Source of the DNA: Candidatus Heimdallarchaeota archaeon
GTDB taxonomy: Archaea; Asgardarchaeota; Heimdallarchaeia; Heimdallarchaeales; Heimdallarchaeaceae
DNA: 36,308 bases
Direction: 5' to 3'
NCBI GenBank assembly: GCA_016839945.1
Contig: JAEOTE010000038.1
Location: forward strand, 1-36,308
Position 1 is the stretch's first letter. Each line of letters begins with the position of its first letter. Shown piece after piece: positions 7,781 through 15,059 of this stretch. Made by a program: the position numbers and the translations under genes. The notes under the pieces are model-generated. The model worked only from the letters and a program-made list of their open reading frames with translations, searched no databases and was not told the origin of the DNA.

Positions 7781-8407
7781 CTATATAGATCTAGTTTTCA
7801 TTATATCTTCTTTTACTTTATGAATCTCTTCAATGTATTGTTCAGTTATCTTTAAAATCCAACCTTTAATCTGACTTTCTTGCATACCTATTTCTAATAA
7901 TCCTAATGCATCCACATGAGATGGGAAACCGGTATTCCCTACATTAATTCCAAAATGAATTTTACCACTTGATGCTCCAATTGTAGCAATCCCAACATTA
8001 AGTTTCTTTCCATTTATATAAATATCAGTTCCAATTCTATTTGTCTTTATTCCTTCTTCTTCCAGCTTCTCAATGACAATTTGAGTAAGAATTCTTAATC
8101 TGTAATATTCTATTTCAAGATTAGGAGGCTGAGTATCGAACTCTTCAATAATGAAATGAATGCAGTCATCTGAACTAATTAAAATCTCGTTTAAATGCGA
8201 TTCCCTTAAGATGTCTTTGATGTCTACCATCTCATCGGGTGATAGTTTCATCCCACCTCTAAAGATAAGAATACTGTTTCCTATGGTTTCATAATTATTT
8301 GCAGTGTATTGGCTTGATAGCTGTGATCCATTATAGATTATTTGATTATTAAAATCTTCAACCACAATTTTGTATGTTTGTTTTTCAATTATTTCCATTT
8401 CCTTCAT
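7781..8407 (-). CDS. DUF366-family protein in the que operon
   Basis: This 208-residue protein shows DUF366 hallmarks: ILIFRGGMKLS near residue 50, MVDIKDILRES, SSDDCIHFIIEEFD at about residue 80, YYRLRIL, and the C-terminal NGKKLNVGIAT and IHFGINVGN. The biochemical role of DUF366 is not known to me. From memory it occurs near archaeal 7-deazaguanine genes, and here it sits between mptA and queD. Its ATG overlaps the mptA stop (ATGA), so the two are translationally coupled; a second ATG at 8398 has AAGGA just upstream. A plausible role is in pterin or deazaguanine metabolism or salvage. Confidence 0.85.
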   Translation of the reverse strand: MKEMEIIEKQTYKIVVEDFNNQIIYNGSQLSSQYTANNYETIGNSILIFRGGMKLSPDEMVDIKDILRESHLNEILISSDDCIHFIIEEFDTQPPNLEIEYYRLRILTQIVIEKLEEEGIKTNRIGTDIYINGKKLNVGIATIGASSGKIHFGINVGNTGFPSHVDALGLLEIGMQESQIKGWILKITEQYIEEIHKVKEDIMKTRSI

Positions 8408-9351
8408 CCCACTAGTTGCTCTTTTAATTTCTTAAGTGTGGTTCGTACCTCTGCTACTGCATTGTGTTGATGAATACTTTCATAATTTATTTGTTTCACT
8501 GAAATTACTGTTTTATCATGTTGATTCTTATATTTGTCTACCACTTTTTGTAATATTATCCTTACAACATCCTCAACGAATACAGGTCTAGAATGAGAAT
8601 AGACAACTACAGCTTGCTCATCCTTTCTCTTTAGCACCTCATGAACAGGGGAACTCATTGATGATTCAATTATCTGAATAATATCCTCGAGTTCAATTCT
8701 TTCTTCTTCTTTCGGTTGCTCAAATAATAGAATTGCTTTAGATCTTTGATTATGGGCAGCTAGTGGAACAACATCCACTATTCGATCAATTTGATACTCA
8801 GAGAATCCTTCTTTCACTAACTTCTCTTTAGCGAAATCCTTGGACAATTCTTGAGAACAAGGACAAACTGTGGTTCCCTCAACTTCTGCTCCTATAATTT
8901 TCGAAATCTTTACAGTATCTCCAATTTTCTCTGCATGTGCTCCAGCATGTAATTTATAAACACTAGTCTTATCTCTTGCTATTGCATCAGAATATGTTGT
9001 CATTTCATAATCTGCAACTAAATTAACTTCTGCATAATTTGCACCAGGTTGTACTTCCATCACTTTTTCTGCTATTTGAACACATAAATCCTCACTATCA
9101 GAGACTACTTCGCTAGCTAGTTCAGATATTACATCATTAATGGCTTCAATATTGCGGGACATGTGAATACCTCTTTTTGTCGGTTGTAAGTCTACATAAA
9201 CATCTATTAATGCAGACAATTCATTATAACTCCCAAACCTTTTTCTCCTAATTATCTTGGGTATATCACATACTCCTACTCTTCTAATTCCTATTTGTAT
9301 TTTTGAATCATGAGACTGAATATCTGATAGTTTTTTACTATTCCATTCCAT
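8404..9351 (-). CDS. mptA: GTP cyclohydrolase of the MptA/FolE2 (type IB/IV) family
   Basis: At 315 residues it has the length of MptA/FolE2. Diagnostic parts are DIQSHDSKIQIGIRRVG at the start, KRGIHMSR, the metal-binding cysteine in TVCPCSQELS, and AAHNQRSKA. The enzyme opens GTP: FolE2 makes dihydroneopterin triphosphate, while archaeal MptA makes the 2',3'-cyclic phosphate. Lying between queE and DUF366-queD, it most likely provides the first step to preQ0 here, though it may also feed methanopterin-type cofactors. GGAG upstream supports the ATG at 9351. Sequence alone does not separate the two products. Confidence 0.9.
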   Translation of the reverse strand: MEWNSKKLSDIQSHDSKIQIGIRRVGVCDIPKIIRRKRFGSYNELSALIDVYVDLQPTKRGIHMSRNIEAINDVISELASEVVSDSEDLCVQIAEKVMEVQPGANYAEVNLVADYEMTTYSDAIARDKTSVYKLHAGAHAEKIGDTVKISKIIGAEVEGTTVCPCSQELSKDFAKEKLVKEGFSEYQIDRIVDVVPLAAHNQRSKAILLFEQPKEEERIELEDIIQIIESSMSSPVHEVLKRKDEQAVVVYSHSRPVFVEDVVRIILQKVVDKYKNQHDKTVISVKQINYESIHQHNAVAEVRTTLKKLKEQLVG

Positions 9352-9365
9352 TCTGTTTTCTCCAT

Positions 9366-10175
9366 TTATAATATGTTTATGAATTTGTGCATTTGCACTG
9401 AAATGCCTGTTTTATCAGAGGAGAGATACTTTGCTGCTATTCCTGTAAATTCTTGAATTTGTCCCCAAGAAGGCTGAGTTATTTCTGAGTCCATCTTAGG
9501 TGTTACTAACTGAACTACTAAAGGGATGTCAATTTCACCACATAGCTTTGCAATGATTTCAAAGTCTTCTTTTTTTGTTGAACTAGTAATAACACATTTA
9601 GCAAATATTTTTGTACCTGCTACTTTTAAAATCTCGCACATTTGAATCTCTTCTTTTACAAGTATTTCCCATTGAGATGAAGCATTTGCACTTTTATCTT
9701 TGATGTCAACACATGCAAAATCAATCTTGTTTGCGATTTTCTTAAGAAATTCCAAATTATTAGTATAAGCAGTTTCTAGAAAGATTTGATAATCATTTTC
9801 TTTTAGCCTCTGAATAACCTCTTCTAGAAATTCTGGTTGATAGAGTGGTTCTCCTCCTGTAAGGCTTATAGAATGTAGGTCTTTGGTTTCAAGTCTTTTC
9901 ACAATATCTAATACTTCTTTTGAAGTTAAGGGATTATTTTTTTCTTCAAAAGATTGTTTTCCAGCTTGAATTTCTACTAAACACTTTTCTGGATTTGAGT
10001 TCCAAGCTAATGGAGAGTCACACCAAATACAACCTTTTGTACCGTGAATTCCTTGTGCAATTGGACATCCTGAAAAGCGTAAAAAGATTTGCCTTAAACC
10101 ATAACAACTACCTTCTACTGAGGTTCCTTCACCTTGGAAACTTGAAAATATCTCTTGAATATAACCCTCTAACAT
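9366..10175 (-). CDS. queE: 7-carboxy-7-deazaguanine synthase QueE (radical SAM)
   Basis: The 269-residue protein opens with IFSSFQGEGTSVEG, the typical QueE start. The radical-SAM cluster cysteines are spaced CX11CX2C (SGCPIAQG...KGCIWCDSP), instead of the canonical CX3CX2C; some QueE proteins have an enlarged loop here. SLTGGEPLYQ (about residue 103) is the SAM-binding GGE motif. QueE converts 6-carboxytetrahydropterin to 7-carboxy-7-deazaguanine. It is the first gene of the que operon. A TATA box about 25 bases before the ATG predicts a leaderless message. Confidence 0.92.
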   Translation of the reverse strand: MLEGYIQEIFSSFQGEGTSVEGSCYGLRQIFLRFSGCPIAQGIHGTKGCIWCDSPLAWNSNPEKCLVEIQAGKQSFEEKNNPLTSKEVLDIVKRLETKDLHSISLTGGEPLYQPEFLEEVIQRLKENDYQIFLETAYTNNLEFLKKIANKIDFACVDIKDKSANASSQWEILVKEEIQMCEILKVAGTKIFAKCVITSSTKKEDFEIIAKLCGEIDIPLVVQLVTPKMDSEITQPSWGQIQEFTGIAAKYLSSDKTGISVQMHKFINIL

Positions 10176-10192
10176 TGAAGTTAGTATCTTTT

Positions 10193-10203
10193 TTATATAA
10201 ATA
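10193..10203 (-). promoter_or_regulatory. TATA box of the queE-mptA-DUF366-queD operon
   Basis: The minus strand reads ATTTATATAAA, centred about 24 bases upstream of the queE ATG at 10175. This gives leaderless or nearly leaderless initiation of the whole operon. Confidence 0.5.
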
Positions 10204-10257
10204 AGACTTACCTATGCAGTCTACAACATTCTAATAAGAAAATTGAATTGTTGGTAC

Positions 10258-10725
10258 CTAAAGGTCATACTTACCTATTTGATCAAAAGTAGCAAATTTC
10301 TCAATATATTCGTTTACTTTTCTTGCGTATTCTTTAGGATCTCTTTTCATCAAATTTGCAGCAGTAGAATTTAATGGATCATCAGGGTTTGGATTACTTA
10401 AAATGAACCTGATCGATTCTATAACATCAACAAGATTATTTGCTGGTGTCCAGTCAACACCTAAAACACCAACACATATTCGTGTATCAAAAACATTAGC
10501 ATGAAAAACTTTAGTTAACATTTTAACTTTAGGAGGTTTAAATGGATATTCTCTTGGAATTTCGATTTCTAAAACAAAAACTCCGCCTTCATAAAGACCT
10601 GCACCAAAAATGAACCCTCGCCAAAACAAAGTATTATTATTCACTGGTTTAAATGTTGGCAATTCCTTTCTGAGTTCGTTTGCTTCAATAGCTATCCTTG
10701 GCCAGAACTCCTCCTCTGATAACAT
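10258..10725 (-). CDS. Ubiquitin-conjugating enzyme E2-like (UBC fold)
   Basis: The 155-residue protein covers one complete UBC domain. The strand GVFVLEIEIP is followed by REYPFKPPKVKMLT. FHAN (residues 74-77) replaces the HPN motif, and the active-site cysteine is kept at Cys84 (RICVGVL), one residue closer to the motif than in canonical E2s. WTPANNL and SNPNPDDPLNSTAANL follow exactly as in eukaryotic E2s. It should accept a ubiquitin-like protein as a thioester and pass it to a target or E3. No E1, E3, ubiquitin or deubiquitinase gene is nearby; only a 54-residue gene lies 38 bases upstream. TTAGGAAAC precedes the ATG. Confidence 0.93.
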   Translation of the reverse strand: MLSEEEFWPRIAIEANELRKELPTFKPVNNNTLFWRGFIFGAGLYEGGVFVLEIEIPREYPFKPPKVKMLTKVFHANVFDTRICVGVLGVDWTPANNLVDVIESIRFILSNPNPDDPLNSTAANLMKRDPKEYARKVNEYIEKFATFDQIGKYDL

Positions 10726-10763
10726 TGTTTCCTAACCTTTTATTTTTGTTAAGGTTAATCTAG

Positions 10764-10928
10764 CTAAAAGCCCCCTGTTTTACCTTTTTGCATTTCTAGT
10801 AAAATCATTAAGATAGCTGCGATTAATCCCTTCTGATCACCTGCTATTCTCTTAAATTCCTCTCTCTCTAGCATCATTGCTAAAGATCGCCATCTTACTA
10901 ATAATTCCACGATTTCTCTTTCGCTCAT
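10764..10928 (-). CDS. Small 54-residue protein ending in Gly-Gly-Phe, upstream of the E2
   Basis: This frame runs from ATG at 10928 to TAG at 10764. A GAAGG ribosome site lies about 4 bases before the ATG and a TATA-like box lies near 10960. The product starts MSEREIVELLVRWRSL, continues as amphipathic helix (LEREEFKRIAGDQKG, then an Ile/Leu/Met-rich helix) and ends KGKTGGF. It looks like two helices and is too short and too helical for a beta-grasp ubiquitin fold. It is 38 bases upstream of the E2 gene, so co-transcription is likely. Function is unknown; the C-terminal GG next to an E2 gene is suggestive only. Confidence 0.6.
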   Translation of the reverse strand: MSEREIVELLVRWRSLAMMLEREEFKRIAGDQKGLIAAILMILLEMQKGKTGGF

Positions 10929-10955
10929 TAGCCTTCATCTAAGTGTTATGAGTTG

Positions 10956-10965
10956 GATTTATTAA
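10956..10965 (-). promoter_or_regulatory. TATA-like box for the small gene/E2 unit
   Basis: The minus strand reads TTAATAAATC about 32 bases upstream of the ATG at 10928, predicting a short leader of about 6 bases. This supports transcription of the small gene together with the E2 gene. Confidence 0.35.
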
Positions 10966-11033
10966 CCTTGTGTCTCTGTCCGTAATAAGCCATTGAATTG
11001 TTGTTTAAGCTTGTCCTTCCTATTCCAAAAATC

Positions 11034-11044
11034 TTTTTAAATTT
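11034..11044 (+). promoter_or_regulatory. TATA box for the coiled-coil gene at 11072
   Basis: TTTTTAAATTT is centred 33 bases before the ATG, with an A-rich element just upstream that could act as the TFB-recognition site. A leader of about 7 bases is predicted. Confidence 0.45.
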
Positions 11045-11071
11045 AATGTGTTCATTAAGTTGTGAGTACAT

Positions 11072-11752
11072 ATGAGTAATCCAGAAGAAATGCTAGTTCA
11101 ACTAATCAATTCGATAAACAAACTATCAAATCTTGTACAAAATGTTAATGAAGCTATTAACAAGTTGTCTACACAGATAACAAACCTAGAAGGAAAAATG
11201 GCAGGTTTTTCAACAGTAGAAAATCAAGTGTCAGAGGTTGGACTTAAACTAGGTGAAATACCTGGTATTAAAAGTATGATTGAAAACCTAACTGCAAAAA
11301 TTGATGGACTTTCACCAGCAGATGCAAAAAAAATGGCTAAAGCAGCTAAAGCTGCTAAAGCAGCAGCTCCCCCTGCAGAAACAAAACCAACAAAGAAAGA
11401 AGAATATGTGTCTCCGGGAGTGGAAGAAGAACCAACATTTTCCACATCAGATGAAGCTGATGCAGCTTTTACTGCTGTTTCTGCAAAATTTCAACATATA
11501 ACACAAATGATTAGTCCACAATCCAGTTGTGGAAACATCTCTAGTATGTTGGAAGAATTAAGAGATGAAGTAGAAACACATGTGGGAATGTCACCAATGC
11601 TTTATGAACTTAATTCTTGGGTTCAACGAATTGGAAAAATGCCTGAAGCAGATATTTTACTCCCAGACGTTCATAGTGAACTTGTAGAGAAAATAGAAGA
11701 CTGGTTGCAAAGAGTAACAAAAGCAATTCATCTCAAATATCAGGTAGAATAA
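11072..11752 (+). CDS. Coiled-coil protein with Ala/Lys linker and helical C-terminal domain (unknown)
   Basis: The 226-residue protein has no signal peptide or membrane segment. Residues 1-85 are a heptad-type coiled coil (INSINKLSNLVQNVNEAINK, later IKSMIENLTAKIDGL). Residues 88-125 form a low-complexity linker rich in Ala, Lys, Pro and Glu, with repeated AKAAKAA. Residues 130-226 form a helical domain with SCGNISSMLEELRDEVE and LVEKIEDWLQRVTKAIH. I do not recognise a family. The layout suggests an oligomerising adaptor joined to a small helical domain. It is transcribed in the same direction as the zinc-ribbon gene at 11836, which has its own promoter. Confidence 0.75.
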   Translation: MSNPEEMLVQLINSINKLSNLVQNVNEAINKLSTQITNLEGKMAGFSTVENQVSEVGLKLGEIPGIKSMIENLTAKIDGLSPADAKKMAKAAKAAKAAAPPAETKPTKKEEYVSPGVEEEPTFSTSDEADAAFTAVSAKFQHITQMISPQSSCGNISSMLEELRDEVETHVGMSPMLYELNSWVQRIGKMPEADILLPDVHSELVEKIEDWLQRVTKAIHLKYQVE

Positions 11753-11804
11753 AAATACGTTGAAGTAATACCCCCGTTCATATTGATGTAATAGCTATTT
11801 TTTA

Positions 11805-11815
11805 ACTTTAAATTA
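11805..11815 (+). promoter_or_regulatory. TATA box for the zinc-ribbon gene at 11836
   Basis: ACTTTAAATTA is centred 26 bases before the ATG at 11836, the spacing expected for a leaderless transcript. Confidence 0.5.
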
Positions 11816-11835
11816 TTAATGTTTTTATTAGTATT

Positions 11836-12468
11836 ATGATGAATCTTAATGATATAAAGGGGATAATAGAGATAAATGGAGAATCATATGATCCTAGAAG
11901 TCTACTTCAAGCTTTAATTGATCAAGGTTTAAAAATTCATGCTCTTAATGGTTCTTTATTAATTGGTCGAACTTTTATTGATCCTTCCCCAGGATTGAAT
12001 TATAAAACAGATTCATGCCCAATTGAGAGTCATTGTAAAATATTTGATAAAGTAAAACACAATACATTACCTAAACAAAACGAGTTAAACAATCAAGATG
12101 ATTTAGATTCAACTTTTCCATCATTGGATCTCTTTTCTCCATCAAAAATAAGTAATGATCGAGCTTATGTTGACAAAATACATGTTGATAATAATGCAGT
12201 TGATATCCAAGATCTTTTCTCTGATTCTTCGTTTGACAATCTAGATTCTCTTTTTGAGGATAATGACTATAAAATGCAGAAAGACAAAACAAATAGAAAA
12301 AACACTACTGAAATGATAGGTATCTCTTCACTGACACGTTATGGTAATCCCTCAAGAATTAATCACGAAAAAATTCCTAATAAAATGAGGGGAAAATGCC
12401 ATTATTGCAGTTCTATAGTGAATGTAAGCTGGAAATATTGTGCATGTTGTGGAAGCTTAATGGATTGA
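11836..12468 (+). CDS. Unknown protein with C-terminal zinc ribbon
   Basis: In this 210-residue protein, residues 1-50 form a small folded segment (LNDIKGIIEINGESYDPRSL, then ALNGSLLIGRTFID). Residues 55-180 are polar, Asp/Asn/Ser-rich and probably disordered. The last 25 residues carry two paired-cysteine knuckles, CHYC and CACCGS, forming a zinc ribbon of the kind used for protein or nucleic-acid contact. No catalytic motif is seen. It converges on radA with 16 bases between stops. The leaderless promoter supports the first ATG; the next codon is also ATG. Confidence 0.75.
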   Translation: MMNLNDIKGIIEINGESYDPRSLLQALIDQGLKIHALNGSLLIGRTFIDPSPGLNYKTDSCPIESHCKIFDKVKHNTLPKQNELNNQDDLDSTFPSLDLFSPSKISNDRAYVDKIHVDNNAVDIQDLFSDSSFDNLDSLFEDNDYKMQKDKTNRKNTTEMIGISSLTRYGNPSRINHEKIPNKMRGKCHYCSSIVNVSWKYCACCGSLMD

Positions 12469-12484
12469 TTACAAAGAAAATCAA

Positions 12485-13807
12485 TTATTCGGTTGTATCT
12501 GCATCAACACATCCTTCAGGAGTTATTGCAAATACTGCTTCTGATTCTGGTAAATATGGTGAATCAAATATACGTATTATCCTTTTTTCTCCTTTTGATT
12601 TACGTAAATAGAACCTTGTTATAGCCCAATGACCAAGAATGTGACCACCTGCAGGTTGTGTTGGATCCCCAAAGAAAGCAGCAGGATTTGCTTGAACTTG
12701 ATTTGTTATTACTACGGCTACGTTGTAAGTATCAGCTATTCTTCCCAAAGTACTTAGGTGATAGTTTATTGTTTGTTGTCTTTCTGCTAGTGTTCCTCTC
12801 CCAGAATACTCAGCTCTAAAATGTGCGGTTGCTGAATCTAAAGCAACAAATGCATACTCCTCCTTATGATTATAAAGCAGTTCAAGAAGTCTGTCAACTA
12901 ATGACATTTGATGATCCGAGTTATAAGCTCTAGCGTAAGTAATATCTCTTAAAACATCTTCAAAATTCTTTTCCCAGCCTAAATCCCTTTGAAGTCGAGC
13001 GTGAATAGCTTTTATTCTACTTGGTGAAAATGTACCTTCTGTGTCAATAAAAACAGCTTTCTTTTCAACACCACCTAGCTCTGGAGGAAGTTGAACAGTT
13101 ACACAGAGTTGATGACATATTTGTGATTTACCAGATCTAAATGGACCAAAAAGTTCAATAGTTTCTCCCAATCTAACTCCAGCCACATCTAGTTCTTCTA
13201 TTGTAGTTAAGGCATCAAGAGCTTTTATTCCATATGTAAAGGAGGGAGCTTCTTTTTGCTTTTCCATTATATCAAAAGCATTTATGAATTCAGTCCCACC
13301 TTTCATTTCAACCAAAGAATCTTTATATTTCTTAGCTGCTTTTTCAGTAATTCCATATTTTTCTTCTAGCTCTCTGATTGGTGTAGTTTCAAGAAGATAA
13401 ACGTTCATTCCTTTCTCCCGTAGCATCTCTGCAGTGGTTTTACCAACTCCAGGAATGTCTTCTAAACCAATTTCTTCCTTGAAAAACTTATATCTAGGAA
13501 CCATCTTTGTTATTTCGTCTCGAGCTTTTTTCACTATTGATCTTTGCATTCCCATTGCTTGTAATTCAACTAGCCTTGTTGTCATTAATTGATCTATACT
13601 AGTTATATTGTTTTCATTGAGGATATCTAAGCTCTTCTTTCCTAAGCCTGGAAGATCCTTAAGTTGAATATTTGATTTGCTTTTCTTCTGTTTTTCTGCT
13701 TCTTTTTCTTCTTCTTCTTTAGCTAATTCAATCAGATGCTCTTCATATTTTTCTTCTATTTCTTTAGCATCTGGTTCATCGGATTCTTTTTGAGCTTTTT
13801 TACTCAT
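12485..13807 (-). CDS. radA: DNA repair and recombination protein RadA (RecA/Rad51 family) with two HhH units
   Basis: The recombinase core has Walker A FGPFRSGKSQ (residues about 220-229), IDTEGTFSPSRI, Walker B AFVALDSAT, and the L2/ATP-cap region ITNQVQANPAAFFGDPTQPAGGHILGH (split by family insert positions). RadA forms filaments on single-stranded DNA for strand exchange. Most archaeal RadA proteins are about 320-350 residues with one N-terminal helix-hairpin-helix domain. Here, after a charged 45-residue N-terminus, two such units occur (LPGLGKKSLDIL and IPGVGKTTAEMLREKG), giving 440 residues. I start at ATG 13807: GGTG lies upstream, and the TATA box places transcription start downstream of the GTG at 13831. 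Confidence 0.93.
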   Translation of the reverse strand: MSKKAQKESDEPDAKEIEEKYEEHLIELAKEEEEKEAEKQKKSKSNIQLKDLPGLGKKSLDILNENNITSIDQLMTTRLVELQAMGMQRSIVKKARDEITKMVPRYKFFKEEIGLEDIPGVGKTTAEMLREKGMNVYLLETTPIRELEEKYGITEKAAKKYKDSLVEMKGGTEFINAFDIMEKQKEAPSFTYGIKALDALTTIEELDVAGVRLGETIELFGPFRSGKSQICHQLCVTVQLPPELGGVEKKAVFIDTEGTFSPSRIKAIHARLQRDLGWEKNFEDVLRDITYARAYNSDHQMSLVDRLLELLYNHKEEYAFVALDSATAHFRAEYSGRGTLAERQQTINYHLSTLGRIADTYNVAVVITNQVQANPAAFFGDPTQPAGGHILGHWAITRFYLRKSKGEKRIIRIFDSPYLPESEAVFAITPEGCVDADTTE

Positions 13808-13845
13808 TTTAATACACCAATACTGATTCACCGAAGAGGTTAGAG

Positions 13846-13856
13846 TATTTAAAGAT
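13846..13856 (-). promoter_or_regulatory. TATA box for radA
   Basis: The minus strand reads TATCTTTAAAT here. Transcription about 26 bases downstream would start near 13824, giving a leader of about 17 bases with GGTG before the ATG at 13807. It argues against the longer GTG start. Confidence 0.45.
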
Positions 13857-13967
13857 AATACTTAATCTAACTAGTAATTAGTTAAATTTAACTTCTTCGT
13901 AGGGAGTCTCTGTTCTAAAAGTATTTGAAATGAAAAATGTAAGTTTTCACACAGTTGTTTCTCTAGT

Positions 13968-14477
13968 TTAATATTCTATACCTCTTCTTGCTTTTAATCC
14001 ATTTGAAAATGGGTGTTTTTTTTCTTCAACTAGAATCAATGTATTAATTTTTTCTTCGATAGATAAAAGTGCGTTCCTCCCAGTTATGATTATTTCATCA
14101 TTAACATAAGTAAAAAATTCCTGTATTTCCTCCCATTTGATTAATTCATAAGAAAGGGTAACACAAAGCTCATCAAGCAGAAGAATATCTGTTTTTTCTG
14201 TTTTTAGTTTCTCTCGAAGTGTAGATAAACCAGTTCGTATTAGTTCTATATATTCTCTTTTTCTTTCATTTGGAACATAAAAGTCTGTTTTACCAATAAA
14301 AATGAAACTAGTTTTTTCTTTATTTTTAAGAAAATTACATTCTCCACAATTATCTCCTGTCTTAAGGAATTGAACAATAACAACACTTTTTCCTTTGTTT
14401 ATTTGGGTTAAAAGATATCCAAATGCACTCGTGGTTTTTCCTTTTCCTTCGCCAGAAATAAGAGTAATGTTGTTCAT
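13968..14477 (-). CDS. ATP:corrinoid adenosyltransferase (CobA/CobO/BtuR family)
   Basis: The 169-residue protein has the family's reversed-mode P-loop SGEGKGKTT at residues 8-16. VVIVQFLKTG follows, then the acidic Walker-B-like LLLDELCVTLSYELI, EIIITGRNA, and the C-terminal ARRGIEY, which matches the usual AQKGIEF end. The enzyme transfers the adenosyl group of ATP to cob(I)alamin or a corrinoid precursor, making coenzyme B12. The ATG at 14477 has a TATA box centred 28 bases upstream and no Shine-Dalgarno, so it is probably leaderless. No other cobalamin genes are in the window, apart from a degenerate paralogue at 23982. Confidence 0.88.
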   Translation of the reverse strand: MNNITLISGEGKGKTTSAFGYLLTQINKGKSVVIVQFLKTGDNCGECNFLKNKEKTSFIFIGKTDFYVPNERKREYIELIRTGLSTLREKLKTEKTDILLLDELCVTLSYELIKWEEIQEFFTYVNDEIIITGRNALLSIEEKINTLILVEEKKHPFSNGLKARRGIEY

Positions 14478-14500
14478 TGGTTTGTACTTCTTTTTATTTT

Positions 14501-14510
14501 TTTAAATTTA
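14501..14510 (-). promoter_or_regulatory. TATA box for the corrinoid adenosyltransferase gene
   Basis: The palindromic TAAATTTAAA, centred 28 bases before the ATG at 14477, fits a leaderless or near-leaderless promoter on the minus strand. Confidence 0.45.
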
Positions 14511-14534
14511 AGCAACACTTACCTAATCAAAGAA

Positions 14535-14990
14535 CTAGCCTGAACCATTAGTTCCTTCTTCCTTTAAGTTAGGATCACTTTCTATTGCCTTCTTTTCTTC
14601 TTCAATTTTTTCAACTTCTTCTAGATGTTTTGTTGCTTCATCATACATCTTTCCTGTCCCATCACATACAGGACATATCTCCTGTCTAGCTCTTTTTCCT
14701 ACACCTTCATCTACATACCCTGTTCCATGACAATAAGGACAATTTGTTCTAATTACTTTAGCTCCAGTTCTTGAATACATGAAAGAAAGAACAACAAATA
14801 TCAAACCGAGAACTATTGTTATTATTCCTGCAATTTCCAATCCTCTCCCATCAAATCCCTGTTCAGTAATAGCAACTCCCTTGTCATACATGTATAAACC
14901 TCCTATAAAGAGAAAAGCCCCAAACAGAAAAATGCCATAATAAATAACGTAGATATTAATATTGGAAATTTTTCGCACTTTCTTACTCAT
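14535..14990 (-). CDS. Two-helix membrane protein with DnaJ-type zinc motifs
   Basis: I choose ATG at 14990 (151 residues), because AAGGAAG lies 4 bases upstream; a longer frame from 15023 lacks a ribosome site. Two membrane helices (about residues 14-34 and 52-71) flank a short loop. The cytosolic part then has two CxxCxGxG repeats, CPYCHGTGY and CPVCDGTGK, as in the zinc-binding region of DnaJ. A charged Glu/Lys tail ends in Asn-Gly-Ser-Gly. There is no J domain. In DnaJ these repeats bind unfolded protein; here that is only analogy. It lies 69 bases downstream of the small GTPase on the same strand, possibly one transcript. Confidence 0.8.
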   Translation of the reverse strand: MSKKVRKISNINIYVIYYGIFLFGAFLFIGGLYMYDKGVAITEQGFDGRGLEIAGIITIVLGLIFVVLSFMYSRTGAKVIRTNCPYCHGTGYVDEGVGKRARQEICPVCDGTGKMYDEATKHLEEVEKIEEEKKAIESDPNLKEEGTNGSG

Positions 14991-15059
14991 TATTCTTCCT
15001 TTTGAATAAATACTGAAAAACATTGTGTTTTCTTTAGAATATTATCCTAGAACTACGAT

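Noticed and set aside
10764..10928. The 54-residue protein as a ubiquitin-like modifier
   Set aside because: Despite the terminal GG-F, it is too short and almost entirely helical, so a beta-grasp fold is not supported; retained only as a possible partner.
11224..11501. Minus- and plus-strand alternative frames within the coiled-coil gene
   Set aside because: Low-complexity Ala/Lys codons create open frames by chance; the main frame has the promoter and a coherent heptad pattern.
13808..13831. N-terminal extension of RadA to GTG at 13831
   Set aside because: The TATA-like box at 13846-13856 places transcription start downstream of that GTG, and GGTG lies before the ATG at 13807.
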